Shown: positions 43,174-52,896 of the stretch, in pieces
Layout of the letters: every line of letters starts with the position of its first letter
Numbering within the stretch: position 1 is the stretch's first letter
Assembly (NCBI GenBank): GCA_023229525.1
Contig: JALNZC010000011.1
Coordinates: 1-64,000, forward strand
Reading direction: 5' to 3'
DNA from: Bacteroidales bacterium
Lineage (GTDB): Bacteria; Bacteroidota; Bacteroidia; Bacteroidales; FEN-979
Length of the DNA: 64,000 nt
Position numbers and translations under genes: made by a program
Notes under the pieces: generated by a model
Database searches by the model: none
Seen by the model: only the letters and a program-made list of their open reading frames with translations
Told to the model about the DNA's origin: nothing

Positions 43174-45785
43174 TGGATTTCATTAATAAAGTACTTCTTC
43201 TCTCTGTTTAAAAAAGCTTCTTTTCCTCCTTCAAGCCCAATTAAACTCTTTCTGTTCATTTTGTCTTCAATACTTGTACACCTGATTGAGGTTATTTTCT
43301 CGTCTGTCATATCAAGAATATGAATCAAATCAGCATCTCCGTTAATTACGAAATTAGCATTGTGAGTCGCAAAAATAATTTGCCGGTTCTTTTTCTTTTC
43401 CTTGATCAGTTCTACTAAATAGTTTGATATCAATAAACTATCTAAATGAGCTTCAGGCTCATCGATAACTATTGGATTATTACCGAGTTGGAGTAATATT
43501 ACGAGGGTTGCAGTACATCTTTGACCGAATGATGAATCCTCAATTCTACGATCGTCGTATAGAACTCTGATTGTTTTATACTGGAAAGCATTGAAAAGAT
43601 GCTTCAATACAATTGTTTGATAAATTAAAAAATTATCCTCATCAGTGAATAAATCAATCAACCATTGTTTAGCTTTAGAAGTCGAAGAATTCTGAGAAAG
43701 TGCATCCAATAATGGTTGTCTTTCTATTGATAAACTCGGTTCAATGGAAAAAAGCAATTCAAGTAAAGAGGGTTCTTTAGCTCCAAGACCAATCAAGTGT
43801 CTAGAAAAGATATCCTTGAATTCCTCGAAAATTGAATTCTTCGCTTGGGGAGTATCGAATTCGTATTTTAATGAGATTGTTTTTAAGAATGGACTGTTTA
43901 TGGAGGCAAGCTGAATATTTATTTCTTTAGCTTTTTTATCAAGAGATGCAATGTATTGATCTTTAATGTCATTTGTTATCTGAATTGAAAATGATTGAAG
44001 CGTTTTTTGAATCTCAGCGATTTCTGCTGATAAGGTCTTTATATCTTGTCCTAAAGAAACTATTTTCGAGTTGGCAGTGGAAACATCATTGAGATTTTCT
44101 TTTGAAACCCCTCTTGAAATTAGGTATTCTGAAAGATTGTTGCTGGCAATTAATTGTTCTGATTCTTTTTGAAGGATTTGGCTTGTGATATTGGAAAAAT
44201 CTTTAGCAGATTCCGATTCAAGGGCAGTTTTTACCTTACTTACCAGATCAATCATTGCATCATTATATACATTGTTGTTTTCCTTAGAAATATAAGGTTC
44301 TATTGCTTTTCTTAATACAGTAATTAAATCATGATATTCTCTTTGAGAATCTTTAATGTCGGTCAACCATTCACTTATTATCTTTATGTTGTTTGCAAGT
44401 TCATCGTAGACAGGGTTCTGAAAAGAATCCACAATTCCTTTTTGCGTACCAAGTTCCTTCTTTTTTTCTTCTAACATTCTCGATTTCTCAATAAGCCTGA
44501 CCAGGTTGTTGTTCCTGTCTGTTAAGAACATATCATGCTCAATAATTTCCATTTCCAATTTATCAAGCTCTGATTCAGAATCAAATTTTTTAATTCTTGT
44601 ATAGATCGAATTAGTAAAAAGTAAATAATCATCCGCTAATTGCTGAATCTCGTTTTGTGTGATGAATTCTATATGACTCGCATCTACTTCATTTCCTGCG
44701 TCGATAAAACTATCTATTGATAATCTTTGATTTGTAGCCGAATTGCTTAAACTTCTTTCCTTAAAAAACTCATTCGATTTTGGAAAAAACTTTTCTTGCA
44801 AAAGATTTATTATCATGCTTTTTCCTGTTCCTCTTCCTCCAATTAAACAGGTGAAATTCGGACTGAAAAAAAGTTCATGTGGGCCAGAATAACAAAATTT
44901 CTCAGCATTTAGAAGTGTATCCAGTGGAAAAAATAGAAGGGTTTTTCTGAGCCAAATTGGCGGATCAAAAGGTCTATGCTCTGAAATGATGATCCTATGT
45001 TTAGGTTCAAACATGATCTGTTTGAGGCCTTCAAAAGTAGGATCTGATTTTATCCAAACATATTTTGTTCCTATTTCTTCGATTGAATGAGCATCTGATG
45101 CTACAATCGATGGTCGGTTAAATCTATTAAGGTAGAAATCCTTACTATCATTTTGGTTTGTTATTTCACAAATATCAATATAACCTTTTTGAAACAACTC
45201 ATCTTTTAGAGGACCAAGAGAATCATAGATCGTTACTCCAGGCTTTCCTTCATGTTTTATTTCTTGTTCAAGACCATTAGATTTTGATCCAGCGTGGACA
45301 ACAACAATTCCCCCTAATTTTTCATGAATCAAATTTGCTGCAACTTTAAAGTCCACTTGGACTTCAAACATACCTTCTTTAAAGGCTTGTTCATCTGATA
45401 AGGGATGCCCGGCTTTTTCTCGACCTTTTCTTCTAATCTCAGTTTCCGAGATATTCAACGGTGCAAGGATGTACTCATTTATAGCTTGAGTGTTAATGAT
45501 TATTCCATTAAACTCTGCTGGAAATAACCCAATAATATGTACGGATTTTTCACCATACTCAGTCCTAAACTCTATTCCAGGTATCACTGTAATGCCGGAA
45601 TCATGTCCAACCTGAACGATCCTGTCAATATTTTTAGCGGTGTGATGATCTGTCAAAGCAATTACATCTATAGATAGTTCCTTTGCCTTAGCTATAATTT
45701 GATCACAGGTCATCTTACCATCTGATGCATCAGAATGGATGTGCAAATCCCATTTTCGCCATTCAGAACCTCTGTATTCACTCAT
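43170..45785 (-). CDS. PHP-domain ATPase with coiled coil (TrlF-like)
   Basis: Protein of 871 residues. An N-terminal PHP phosphoesterase domain (HxH at 15-17 in WDLHIHSDASDG, ALTDHH at 43-48, later VASDAHSIEE) is joined to an SMC-like ABC ATPase: Walker A GGRGTGKS (316-323), a long coiled coil (about 400-650) and Walker B VIDEPEAHLD near 780 with FATHNANF. This architecture matches the TrlF-type proteins found in defence islands. It may nick or degrade DNA or act as sensor; the biochemical role is not known. It overlaps mod by 4 bp and the DUF1016 gene by 8 bp. Confidence 0.88.
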   Translation of the reverse strand: MSEYRGSEWRKWDLHIHSDASDGKMTCDQIIAKAKELSIDVIALTDHHTAKNIDRIVQVGHDSGITVIPGIEFRTEYGEKSVHIIGLFPAEFNGIIINTQAINEYILAPLNISETEIRRKGREKAGHPLSDEQAFKEGMFEVQVDFKVAANLIHEKLGGIVVVHAGSKSNGLEQEIKHEGKPGVTIYDSLGPLKDELFQKGYIDICEITNQNDSKDFYLNRFNRPSIVASDAHSIEEIGTKYVWIKSDPTFEGLKQIMFEPKHRIIISEHRPFDPPIWLRKTLLFFPLDTLLNAEKFCYSGPHELFFSPNFTCLIGGRGTGKSMIINLLQEKFFPKSNEFFKERSLSNSATNQRLSIDSFIDAGNEVDASHIEFITQNEIQQLADDYLLFTNSIYTRIKKFDSESELDKLEMEIIEHDMFLTDRNNNLVRLIEKSRMLEEKKKELGTQKGIVDSFQNPVYDELANNIKIISEWLTDIKDSQREYHDLITVLRKAIEPYISKENNNVYNDAMIDLVSKVKTALESESAKDFSNITSQILQKESEQLIASNNLSEYLISRGVSKENLNDVSTANSKIVSLGQDIKTLSAEIAEIQKTLQSFSIQITNDIKDQYIASLDKKAKEINIQLASINSPFLKTISLKYEFDTPQAKNSIFEEFKDIFSRHLIGLGAKEPSLLELLFSIEPSLSIERQPLLDALSQNSSTSKAKQWLIDLFTDEDNFLIYQTIVLKHLFNAFQYKTIRVLYDDRRIEDSSFGQRCTATLVILLQLGNNPIVIDEPEAHLDSLLISNYLVELIKEKKKNRQIIFATHNANFVINGDADLIHILDMTDEKITSIRCTSIEDKMNRKSLIGLEGGKEAFLNREKKYFINEIQ

Positions 45786-46905
45786 GATTAAAGGTTTTAT
45801 CTTGATTGAGATATATTTCCAACTCTTCTTTTCTTGGTAGCTGAACTAAATATTTATGGACAAAAACACTCTTTTCTAATCCGGCCGTTGCATACTTTAC
45901 AAGTGTACTTCCTTTGTCAGTGCATAGAAGGATCCCCACCGGGGGATTGTCCCCTTCTTGCATTACCTCGTTTTTATAATATTCGAGGTAAGTATTCCTC
46001 TGACCGACATGGCTATGCTTGAATTTCTCGGTTTTCAGATCAACCAGGACGTGGCATTTCAGGATCCGGTGATAAAATACCAGGTCGATAAAATAATATT
46101 CATCATCGATCAGGATTCGTTTTTGCCTTGCTTCAAAGCAGAAACCATGGCCAAGTTCCAGGAGAAACATCTGCAAATGATCAAGAATGGCCTGTTCAAG
46201 GTCGGTTTCGGTGACCAGAGCACGGTCGCTTAAACCGAGAAATTCCACGGTTATCGGATCATTGATCACATCCCTGGGGGATAATTGAACAGCTTTCTGG
46301 TTTACGAGTTCCGAAAGCTTTTTTTTATCCTTTGACAAACCGGAACGTTCGAAATAGAGCGATTCTATTTGTCTCTGCAATTCCCTTGTACTCCATGTTC
46401 CTTTTACGCATTCAAGTTCATAAAATGCCCGCTTTAAAGGGTCTTCAATTTTAATCAGTTCAACAATATGGGAGAAAGACAATACCTGTAATACCCGCGC
46501 TGGTGCGAGTCCTAATTTTTTAAGGGGAATTTTGGTTTTCTCGGAAGCATGTATCTGCTTAATATCAATGGTTTGAAATTTGTCATGCAGTGTCTGACTA
46601 ATTGGAAAAGTCTTGAATAAGTCAGGCAGCGCCTGACCAATACCCGGATAAGTCAGATAAAACTGGCGAAATACTTTCAGGTTTGTCTCGGAAATTCCCT
46701 TGAGGTTAACACTTTTGGTTAAGTTTTTTAACAATTGTGATCCATATTTTGCCCGATCCTCACCATTTTGTTCATATTCGACAATATGATAGCCGAAAAG
46801 CCAGTTTCGGATCGTCATGGCAATATTAACTGATTTTGCCACCGAAACATATAAGGACTGGTGCGTTAAACTTAGTTTCTGAATAAGGTCATTAAAATTC
46901 ATCAT
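45778..46905 (-). CDS. DUF1016 (YhcG-like) PDDEXK nuclease
   Basis: A protein of about 375 residues. The DUF1016_N part (about 1-150, with NIAMTIRNWLFGYHIVEYEQ) is followed by a PD-(D/E)xK nuclease domain: YFIDLVFYHRILKCHVLVDL then KTEKFKHSHVGQ gives the D-(x)n-D-x-K pattern. The frame is open to 46944, inside the helicase gene; ATGs at 46905 or 46902 avoid most overlap and match family starts. It lies between the helicase and PHP-ATPase in the same operon and is likely a nuclease effector. Confidence 0.85.
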   Translation of the reverse strand: MMNFNDLIQKLSLTHQSLYVSVAKSVNIAMTIRNWLFGYHIVEYEQNGEDRAKYGSQLLKNLTKSVNLKGISETNLKVFRQFYLTYPGIGQALPDLFKTFPISQTLHDKFQTIDIKQIHASEKTKIPLKKLGLAPARVLQVLSFSHIVELIKIEDPLKRAFYELECVKGTWSTRELQRQIESLYFERSGLSKDKKKLSELVNQKAVQLSPRDVINDPITVEFLGLSDRALVTETDLEQAILDHLQMFLLELGHGFCFEARQKRILIDDEYYFIDLVFYHRILKCHVLVDLKTEKFKHSHVGQRNTYLEYYKNEVMQEGDNPPVGILLCTDKGSTLVKYATAGLEKSVFVHKYLVQLPRKEELEIYLNQDKTFNHE

Positions 46906-46909
46906 GAAG

Positions 46910-49855
46910 TTATTTGATAGTCCAACGGATTGTAAACAGTTCATTGATTGAGATCAGTTGCTTCAACCTGGCTTCGATGCCGGCAATAAGGTTTTCCTTG
47001 CGTTGATCCACTTCATCCTGGTGCTGGTAAAGGTTCATGCGCATTTCATTCCGGTGTTTTTCCATTTCCTTGATGTGACGCTGTGCTTTTACTTTTTCCT
47101 CAAGTCTGGGAAGTTTGCGGGCTTCGGCTTTTAACGTCTTGATTTCGACATCCAATTGCTTTAACTCAATTTCAAGGCTGGATTTTTTATCTTCTGCCCA
47201 TTTTTCAAGTTTGATCAGTTCCTCATCGAAAAAACCTGCATTCCGCTGGGAGTTTCGTAAAAGGACCTGTGCCGTAACTTTCTCAGCAGATTTTGCAAGC
47301 AGTGTTCTGATTTCATAAGGGACGATTATTTGTTGCCCGGGTTTGACAATCTCACCATTCAATGAAAAAAGCCGGTGGCAATGGTCCTGGTCAAGGACTG
47401 TCCCATTATCCGCAACGCCATTTAATACAAAATGATCTTCCGTCTCCAGGGATTCAATGGTCAACACATTCACAGAAAGCCAACCGGACTGACCAATCAG
47501 AGACTCAAGGATAGAGATTTTTTTTAAAGAACCATCATAATCAAATATAATTTCGGTTACCGGCAGTTTAACGTTTTTACATTTTTCAATGATATGCTGT
47601 GTCAGTGGGTGCCCGATACGGAACACATTCGCGTCTTCAATGTTTTTTCCAATACGGTAAGGTCCGGGATTCACATTCTGGCCGGGCAGAGGATTTCTCT
47701 TCAGGAAAAAAGAATACTCTTTTTCTGAAAACACAGCATCCTCATCCAGATAAAAACGGGCTAAATTCCAAAGCAAATTCTCGTATCGACTCAGATAATC
47801 CTTGCTCGTTGCGAGATTAAGCCGGAGCTTTTCATGAACCTCTTCATCAAAATTCTCAAGAAGCGATTTTCGGGTGAATTGCATCTTGTCATCAATTTCC
47901 TCTTCAAGCTGAAGCTGCAAATCATCGAAGGCTTTTTGAATTTCTTCCTCCGTTCGGCAATTCTGATAGATCATTGCGATTCTTTTCTCAAAATCCACTC
48001 CCGATTCGATACTTCCGAGAACTTCATCACTTACACCGAATACGCCGTCGAAAAGTTTAAATTTTTCAGCAAGTAATTGATACACCCGAATGTCGGCCGC
48101 ATTGGCCTTATTTAAGAAATTGACTACGACAACATCATGTTTCTGTCCATACCTGTGACAACGTCCAATCCGCTGTTCTATTCTTTGGGGATTCCATGGA
48201 AGGTCATAGTTTATTACCAAAGAACAGAATTGAAGATTAATACCTTCGGCTGCAGCTTCAGTAGCAATCATGATCGATGCATGGTTTCTAAAATAATCTA
48301 TAATCGCAGCCCGCTTATCTGCTGTTTTTGATCCGGTAATTTTATCTGTTCCGTGATGTTGATCAAACCATGATTTATAAATCTTGTTGGAAAAAGGATC
48401 GGTATTTGTTCCATTGAAAAGGACAAGTTGCCCTTTGTAATCTGATCGTTCAAGAAGACCGAAGAGATACTTTTGAGTTCTGACTGATTCAGTAAAAACG
48501 ATGGCTTTCCTGGAAGCACCCTTTTCGGCAAGAGAGGAAAAACCACTTTTTAAAGCCTGTAACAATGCTTCACCTTTCGAGTTCTTGATTATCGATCGGG
48601 ATAAGCGGGCAAATTCGTTCAATTGCCCTATTTCATTTTGAATCTCTTTCTTTTCTTCGGCAGTGAAACTCTTTTTCTCAATAATATCCCCTTCCTCTGC
48701 TGCATCTTCGTCAGTATCAATCCATTCATCTTTCGTTTCGCCGAATGTTTCAAAGTCTATGGATAAAGAGGTTTCAAGCTGTTCCGGATCTTGCTGTTGA
48801 TCCTGATTCTTAAGCATTCCATCCAACTTTGTAGATAGTACTTCCAGTGTGCCAGAAATGGCATAGGTGGATGATGCAAGAAGTTTGCGGAGTATAAGTG
48901 TCATTAACTGCCGTTGACTTGCAGGCAAGGCATATAGAACTGGGGTTTGAAGATATCCGGAAACTAATTCATAAAGTCGTTGTTCATCCTGCGTAGGATA
49001 AAATTCCTGGACAATTGCTACTCGGTATGTAAAGCTTATATATTCCTGAACCTGGCGCCTGAGTGTCCTTTTACATATTGGAAGAAGACGTTCCTTAAGG
49101 TCTGTATAACTATCTTCCTGAGTGATTCTTGCATATTGATTTTTAAAACTTTTCAGATCCCCGAAAGCATAATCGTCAATAATACTCACCAAACCATAAA
49201 GTTCAAGCAATGAATTCTGCAAAGGAGTGGCGGTCAATAATATTTTGGGTTTGTCGATCAGGGCATTTTTGATCGCATTGGCTATTTTGTTGCCCGGCTT
49301 ATAAACATTCCTCAGCCGATGTGCTTCGTCTATTATTACGAGATCCCAGGATGGCTTTTGAATATAGATGTCCTTCCCTTTTGCAAAGTGATATGATGTA
49401 ATAAATATGGCTTCCTGATCGAACGGGTTGAAATGGCCTTTCTTTATCTCATCATTGAAAGAAGCCTTTTCCATTATGGTTGAGGGGAGGAAAAACTTTT
49501 CTAACAACTCCTGGTTCCATTGTTTTCTCAAATTTGATGGAACTATAATCAATATTCTCCTTTTACGCTCTGCCCATTTTTGAGCAATGACGAGACCGGC
49601 TTCAATGGTTTTTCCCAGCCCAACTTCATCGGCAAGGATGGCGCCATTTGATAAAGGTGAACGAAATGCGAACAAGGCGGCCTCGACCTGGTGGGGGTTC
49701 AGGTCGACTTGAGCATCCAACAAGGTTGATGCTAATTTTTGAATACTATCGGAAGGGCAGCGTAAGGTCAATTCATGAGCAAAGTATTTAGCATGGTATG
49801 AGGTTATTGAGTGACCAGAACTAATTTCATCATATGCTCCTGTTGTGTATTCCAT
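46910..49855 (-). CDS. SNF2/RapA-like helicase, first gene of the defence operon
   Basis: Protein of 981 residues. Motif I DEVGLGKT (76-83), motif II DEAH (176-179) in LVIIDEAHRLRN, motif III TATPLQN, and the C-terminal SNF2 motif VI QRIGRCHRYGQ are all present. A Gln/Glu-rich acidic insert (about 345-390) separates the two RecA lobes, and the last 120 residues form a coiled coil. It resembles the SNF2 proteins of multi-gene restriction systems and may translocate on phage DNA. The ATG at 49855 has no clear consensus promoter in the first 150 bp. Confidence 0.9.
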   Translation of the reverse strand: MEYTTGAYDEISSGHSITSYHAKYFAHELTLRCPSDSIQKLASTLLDAQVDLNPHQVEAALFAFRSPLSNGAILADEVGLGKTIEAGLVIAQKWAERKRRILIIVPSNLRKQWNQELLEKFFLPSTIMEKASFNDEIKKGHFNPFDQEAIFITSYHFAKGKDIYIQKPSWDLVIIDEAHRLRNVYKPGNKIANAIKNALIDKPKILLTATPLQNSLLELYGLVSIIDDYAFGDLKSFKNQYARITQEDSYTDLKERLLPICKRTLRRQVQEYISFTYRVAIVQEFYPTQDEQRLYELVSGYLQTPVLYALPASQRQLMTLILRKLLASSTYAISGTLEVLSTKLDGMLKNQDQQQDPEQLETSLSIDFETFGETKDEWIDTDEDAAEEGDIIEKKSFTAEEKKEIQNEIGQLNEFARLSRSIIKNSKGEALLQALKSGFSSLAEKGASRKAIVFTESVRTQKYLFGLLERSDYKGQLVLFNGTNTDPFSNKIYKSWFDQHHGTDKITGSKTADKRAAIIDYFRNHASIMIATEAAAEGINLQFCSLVINYDLPWNPQRIEQRIGRCHRYGQKHDVVVVNFLNKANAADIRVYQLLAEKFKLFDGVFGVSDEVLGSIESGVDFEKRIAMIYQNCRTEEEIQKAFDDLQLQLEEEIDDKMQFTRKSLLENFDEEVHEKLRLNLATSKDYLSRYENLLWNLARFYLDEDAVFSEKEYSFFLKRNPLPGQNVNPGPYRIGKNIEDANVFRIGHPLTQHIIEKCKNVKLPVTEIIFDYDGSLKKISILESLIGQSGWLSVNVLTIESLETEDHFVLNGVADNGTVLDQDHCHRLFSLNGEIVKPGQQIIVPYEIRTLLAKSAEKVTAQVLLRNSQRNAGFFDEELIKLEKWAEDKKSSLEIELKQLDVEIKTLKAEARKLPRLEEKVKAQRHIKEMEKHRNEMRMNLYQHQDEVDQRKENLIAGIEARLKQLISINELFTIRWTIK

Positions 49856-50049
49856 ACCAACTTTTACCTATCAGAAAACAAAGGTTAAAAGTAGGAAAAA
49901 GAATCAAAGGAAATTGAAAACAAAAAGGGGGATAGTTTATTTGTATAGCAGTTAGATCATTTGTAGGAGAAATACCAAGATAAATGAGAACCACCCCTAA
50001 AGAGAAAAGTACTTCAATGTACAATTTTCTTTGGGAGTGATTCATAAAA

Positions 50050-50379
50050 CTACGTCAGATCCTCGGTTGATGCATTTGGAGCTTCTGATTTTACTACAGA
50101 GATCCCGTCTTCCATTCCTTGCGATGAGACGTACATTTCACTTGTCCCTATGACCTGACCATTAACGGCTTTAAGAACGAAATAGTACTGATAGTTGATG
50201 GATCTCTTCCTTTCATACCTCGAATCATAAGGAGCGTTTTCCTTAACAGATTGGATCCCGTTTTTGCATGAATCCTTTGAAAGATAACCCTCACTAGCGA
50301 GAACCTTCAGGCCATTTGAAGCCTTGAGGTTGAAGTAGAATTGGGAATTTGATCCTTTAAAAATCGTAAATTTACCCAT
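50050..50379 (-). CDS. YegP-like DUF1508 protein
   Basis: A soluble protein of 109 residues made of two DUF1508 repeats, each with a FYFNLKASNG or YYFVLKAVNG strand followed by SEGYLSKDSCKNGIQSVKEN and SEMYVSSQGMEDGISVVKSE. Proteins of this family are small and widespread; their role is unknown, although a stress-related role has been suggested. It is a single gene separated from the defence operon by 194 bp. Length is exact for the double-repeat type. Confidence 0.92.
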   Translation of the reverse strand: MGKFTIFKGSNSQFYFNLKASNGLKVLASEGYLSKDSCKNGIQSVKENAPYDSRYERKRSINYQYYFVLKAVNGQVIGTSEMYVSSQGMEDGISVVKSEAPNASTEDLT

Positions 50380-50444
50380 GATTAATTGTATTCGTGAAAT
50401 GTTAATTTATTGCGAGGTTTTTCGTTATCCTCAAAACGCTAATT

Positions 50445-50585
50445 TTAACTTGACTTCCGTTTTGGCTTCTCTCTCTGTGAGAGTGCACTTCCAGCAGCAG
50501 TTTTACTTGCCTTACTGGTTCGCTTATCTCTTAGAACCTTCGAAGCAGCGGAAGCAGCTTTTTTACTTGTAACTTTTTTAGCCAT
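50445..50585 (-). CDS. small basic Lys/Ala/Ser-rich protein
   Basis: A 46-residue protein, MAKKVTSKKAASAASKVLRD then KRTSKASKTAAGSALSQ and a basic tail. The same short sequence type occurs as a conserved small protein in many bacteria, and it has an excellent Shine-Dalgarno, AAAGGAGGTTT, directly before the ATG at 50585. It is likely a nucleic-acid-associated peptide because of its charge, but its function is unknown. It lies 65 bp upstream of the DUF1508 gene on the same strand, so the two could be co-transcribed. Confidence 0.85.
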   Translation of the reverse strand: MAKKVTSKKAASAASKVLRDKRTSKASKTAAGSALSQREKPKRKSS

Positions 50586-51206
50586 AAACCTCCTTTAGTT
50601 TACTATGAGTCCATCCATACAGGTGGACCTCTTCCTGCTGAAAGTCTTTTCGCTAAATAAAGCAGGTCGACTGTTCTAAAACCTTTTGTATATCCTCCTC
50701 AAATCCAGTACCATAAAAATTTAAGTGTCATTCTGTCCGGAGTGATTAGATATTGAAATAAAAACCATATGTAACATCCATTATAATGCCTTAATGTCAG
50801 GTTTTAGACTGACAAACAAACCTTTAGTAGATAAAACTTGCAATGAGCTGCTATTGCCTGAGGAATTGGGGGTTGGGGAAGGGATAATGGTTGTTTTATT
50901 GATGTTTTATTGATAGATATGCCAGCTTTTGATCCTGGCTCCAAAGGAACAGTAGAATATTTTAGTGTTTCGGCTAAGGAGATCGTCAGGATACTATAAC
51001 GGCTATACTGTTTATTTAACAACCGGTAATTTGAAAACAGGGTTTTTTGAAAAACGGTATCAGTTGGTTTACTGCATCAAGGTAAAGCACCACTTTGATG
51101 GCAGATAACTCTCTAAATACATAACGGTGGCAGTTACTAAATCTTATTTTTTTACAAAAAGGGCAATACGCGGTTCTGTCGGGATGATAACCTTGAACTA
51201 TTAAAT
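50586..51206. other. intergenic stretch without a supported gene
   Basis: Only short frames without family resemblance occur (for example 50804-51022 minus, Pro/Ser-rich). No repeat, hairpin with T-run or consensus promoter was found. It ends where the remnant of the NmrA-like gene begins. Confidence 0.5.
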
Positions 51207-51267
51207 AAAATTCCGTTCATGTCAATCCCCAGTATTAAAGAACTGGAAATTTTTAACAAATAAGGTT
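51207..51267 (+). pseudogene. 3'-end remnant of the NmrA-like gene
   Basis: These 61 bp match the last codons and stop of the intact gene at 29292-30296 (30240-30300 there), for example CAATCCCCAGTATTAAAGAA and CTGGAAATT. The rest of the gene is missing here. Downstream lie two genes and then a copy of the leader found after the intact gene, so both loci derive from one ancestral segment. Confidence 0.85.
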
Positions 51268-51327
51268 AATCAACTAAAAGTTTTTTTCTGTTGATTTGCT
51301 CAGTTTTATCATCTTCTAAGATTAACT

Positions 51328-51996
51328 TCATGATCGAATCAATCTCAGGGATGAAACGTTGTACAAGTTCTGATCATAATCAATGAGCGTCATTTTTAGC
51401 TTGTTTAATGAAATCAACTCCTTTTTTAAATCGATCATATTTATTTCTAGAAACCGCTCAACAGTCTCCTTTAAGACATCCCTGCCATGCCAGTCGGAGA
51501 TCATCATTTCGATTTTATTAATGGCGGTGATCAACTTGTCAAGTTTGCCAGTTGGTTTTACTGTAAGAACCAAGGTGCCCACATTCGATATTGCTTTTAA
51601 ATGCCGCCTGATTTTATGGATAACTTTTTCGTTCAGTTCAACCTTACGCAAGCTGATTATAGAAGCAGCCCGGGTTCTGATAAAATCATTTGTTTTAGAA
51701 CGAAGCTTAAAGCCGGCGCTACCGTAACAAATTTTCCTGATCTCCTTTTCCGCCATTTTAAGTTTTTCTTGATTAAATAGTTTTATCGCTTTCAGAAATT
51801 TTATTTTAGCCTTATGTTCCTCATCCCTGAGACATGCCATAAATGAATCAGGGACAGAATCTGCCAATTCCCGTTTTGTCAGTAAAAGGTTATTAATCTG
51901 GATTTCACGGATCTTACTGGAAGGAAGGAATAATTTTCTGAATAATCCATAGCCGGATTGTCTGTTGAATGCATGAGGCTTGACAATTTCAAACAA
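51328..51996 (-). CDS. CHAD-like helical protein
   Basis: A protein of 222 residues, helical and Lys/Arg-rich. The segment KVIHKIRRHLKAISNVGTLV followed by IEMMISDWHGRDVLKETVER has the spacing of conserved His and Lys/Arg residues of CHAD domains, which bind polyphosphate. Only a TTG start at 51996 exists, because an in-frame stop lies two codons upstream, so the annotated start is uncertain and the 5' end may be eroded. It is paired with the gene at 52056. Polyphosphate binding would suit the phosphate theme but is inference. Confidence 0.6.
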   Translation of the reverse strand: MFEIVKPHAFNRQSGYGLFRKLFLPSSKIREIQINNLLLTKRELADSVPDSFMACLRDEEHKAKIKFLKAIKLFNQEKLKMAEKEIRKICYGSAGFKLRSKTNDFIRTRAASIISLRKVELNEKVIHKIRRHLKAISNVGTLVLTVKPTGKLDKLITAINKIEMMISDWHGRDVLKETVERFLEINMIDLKKELISLNKLKMTLIDYDQNLYNVSSLRLIRS

Positions 51997-52055
51997 TCTT
52001 TATAACGTGCGGATTTTTTTAAAACTATACTGACCCTTTGAATGTATGGTCGATT

Positions 52056-52547
52056 TCATACTTTTTCATTCAGGCTTTTCTTATCCACGTTTTGAACCTT
52101 GGCCATTGCTTTTAAGTTTTCTTCCCTGAAAGATTTTGTTGCTTTATTCCAATCTTTGAAAATTTTTACACCGTCCGTTGCCAACCGCTCCATCCGCACC
52201 TGCGTTACATGAACTTCCATAATGTCCTTTAAAACGGCATTGCGTTGATTTTTCCAATTACGGAGCCTCTCAATTAAAACTATTTCAAAATGAGAATTTA
52301 ATAATGGGTATTTGGATGTCAGATGCAGAAACTTTAATCGTTTTATCGCTTGTTCAAGAGAGTATCCATTTCCTAACCGGCGATGTTCAATTTTTTCAAT
52401 TATTTTTTTTATCTTTCGTTCAAAGAGGGTAGATAATATCCATGATGCATCCAGATAGAAATCGTTTTTTGCAGCGATTCCGGCCTTTTCCAGCAATTTT
52501 TTTGTGCTTTTTTTCTCCAGATCAAGAAGCTTTGTTTTCTTTTTCAT
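52056..52547 (-). CDS. hypothetical helical protein paired with the CHAD-like gene
   Basis: A protein of 163 residues, rich in Lys, Leu and Ala. It is predicted to be entirely helical with two long helices (LEQAIKRLKFLHLTSKYPLL and NWKNQRNAVLKDIMEVHVTQ). No family is recognised. It lies 59 bp upstream of the CHAD-like gene and is transcribed with it. Its promoter and first eight codons are duplicated at 30323-30545 without the gene. Confidence 0.6.
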   Translation of the reverse strand: MKKKTKLLDLEKKSTKKLLEKAGIAAKNDFYLDASWILSTLFERKIKKIIEKIEHRRLGNGYSLEQAIKRLKFLHLTSKYPLLNSHFEIVLIERLRNWKNQRNAVLKDIMEVHVTQVRMERLATDGVKIFKDWNKATKSFREENLKAMAKVQNVDKKSLNEKV

Positions 52548-52746
52548 AATTGAATTGGGATTTTCATTGTTTTCAGGATAAAATTACTAATTGCAACAAT
52601 GATAACCAAAAAATAACTGTAATACGATTTCTGCAAAAATATTTTTGAATCTGCTTTTTTGAGAGATCAAAACAAGTTTCCGGCAAATTTCAGAAAAAAG
52701 CATTCAAACGTTGTTAAGAATTCATTGAATTTTCATGGTAATTTAA
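52524..52746 (-). repeat. duplicated leader segment, copy B (functional copy)
   Basis: The 223 bp contain the first eight codons of the gene at 52056-52547 and its upstream region, and match 30323-30545 with about nine differences. The palindrome CAAAAATATTTTTG is present in both. This copy still has its gene, while the copy at 30323 has lost it. The remainder of 52548-52896 is AT-rich and leads into the promoter at 52858. Confidence 0.88.
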
Positions 52747-52857
52747 CAAAGAACTTTCCTGTAATAATTTTTCGGTTAAAGGTTTCGTTTATAATCTTTT
52801 ATGATTGTAACACGAATGATTTAACAATTTTTTCACATCTGACCCTGCAATATGTAG

Positions 52858-52865
52858 TACCTTTG
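52858..52865 (+). promoter_or_regulatory. -7 element of the CBM48 gene
   Basis: TACCTTTG fits TAnnTTTG and lies 31 bp before the ATG at 52897, giving a leader of about 25 nt. No TTTG was found 19-21 bp upstream, so the -33 element is weak or absent. Confidence 0.45.
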
Positions 52866-52896
52866 CCTGGAATTAATTTAAATAAACACAATTGTT

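Noticed and set aside
49830..50045. 71-codon hydrophobic ORF upstream of the SNF2 gene
   Set aside because: It overlaps the SNF2 start region, has no clear start signal and no family resemblance.
50804..51022. 72-codon ORF in the gap after the small basic protein
   Set aside because: No start signal or homologue recognised; Pro/Ser-rich run is probably chance.
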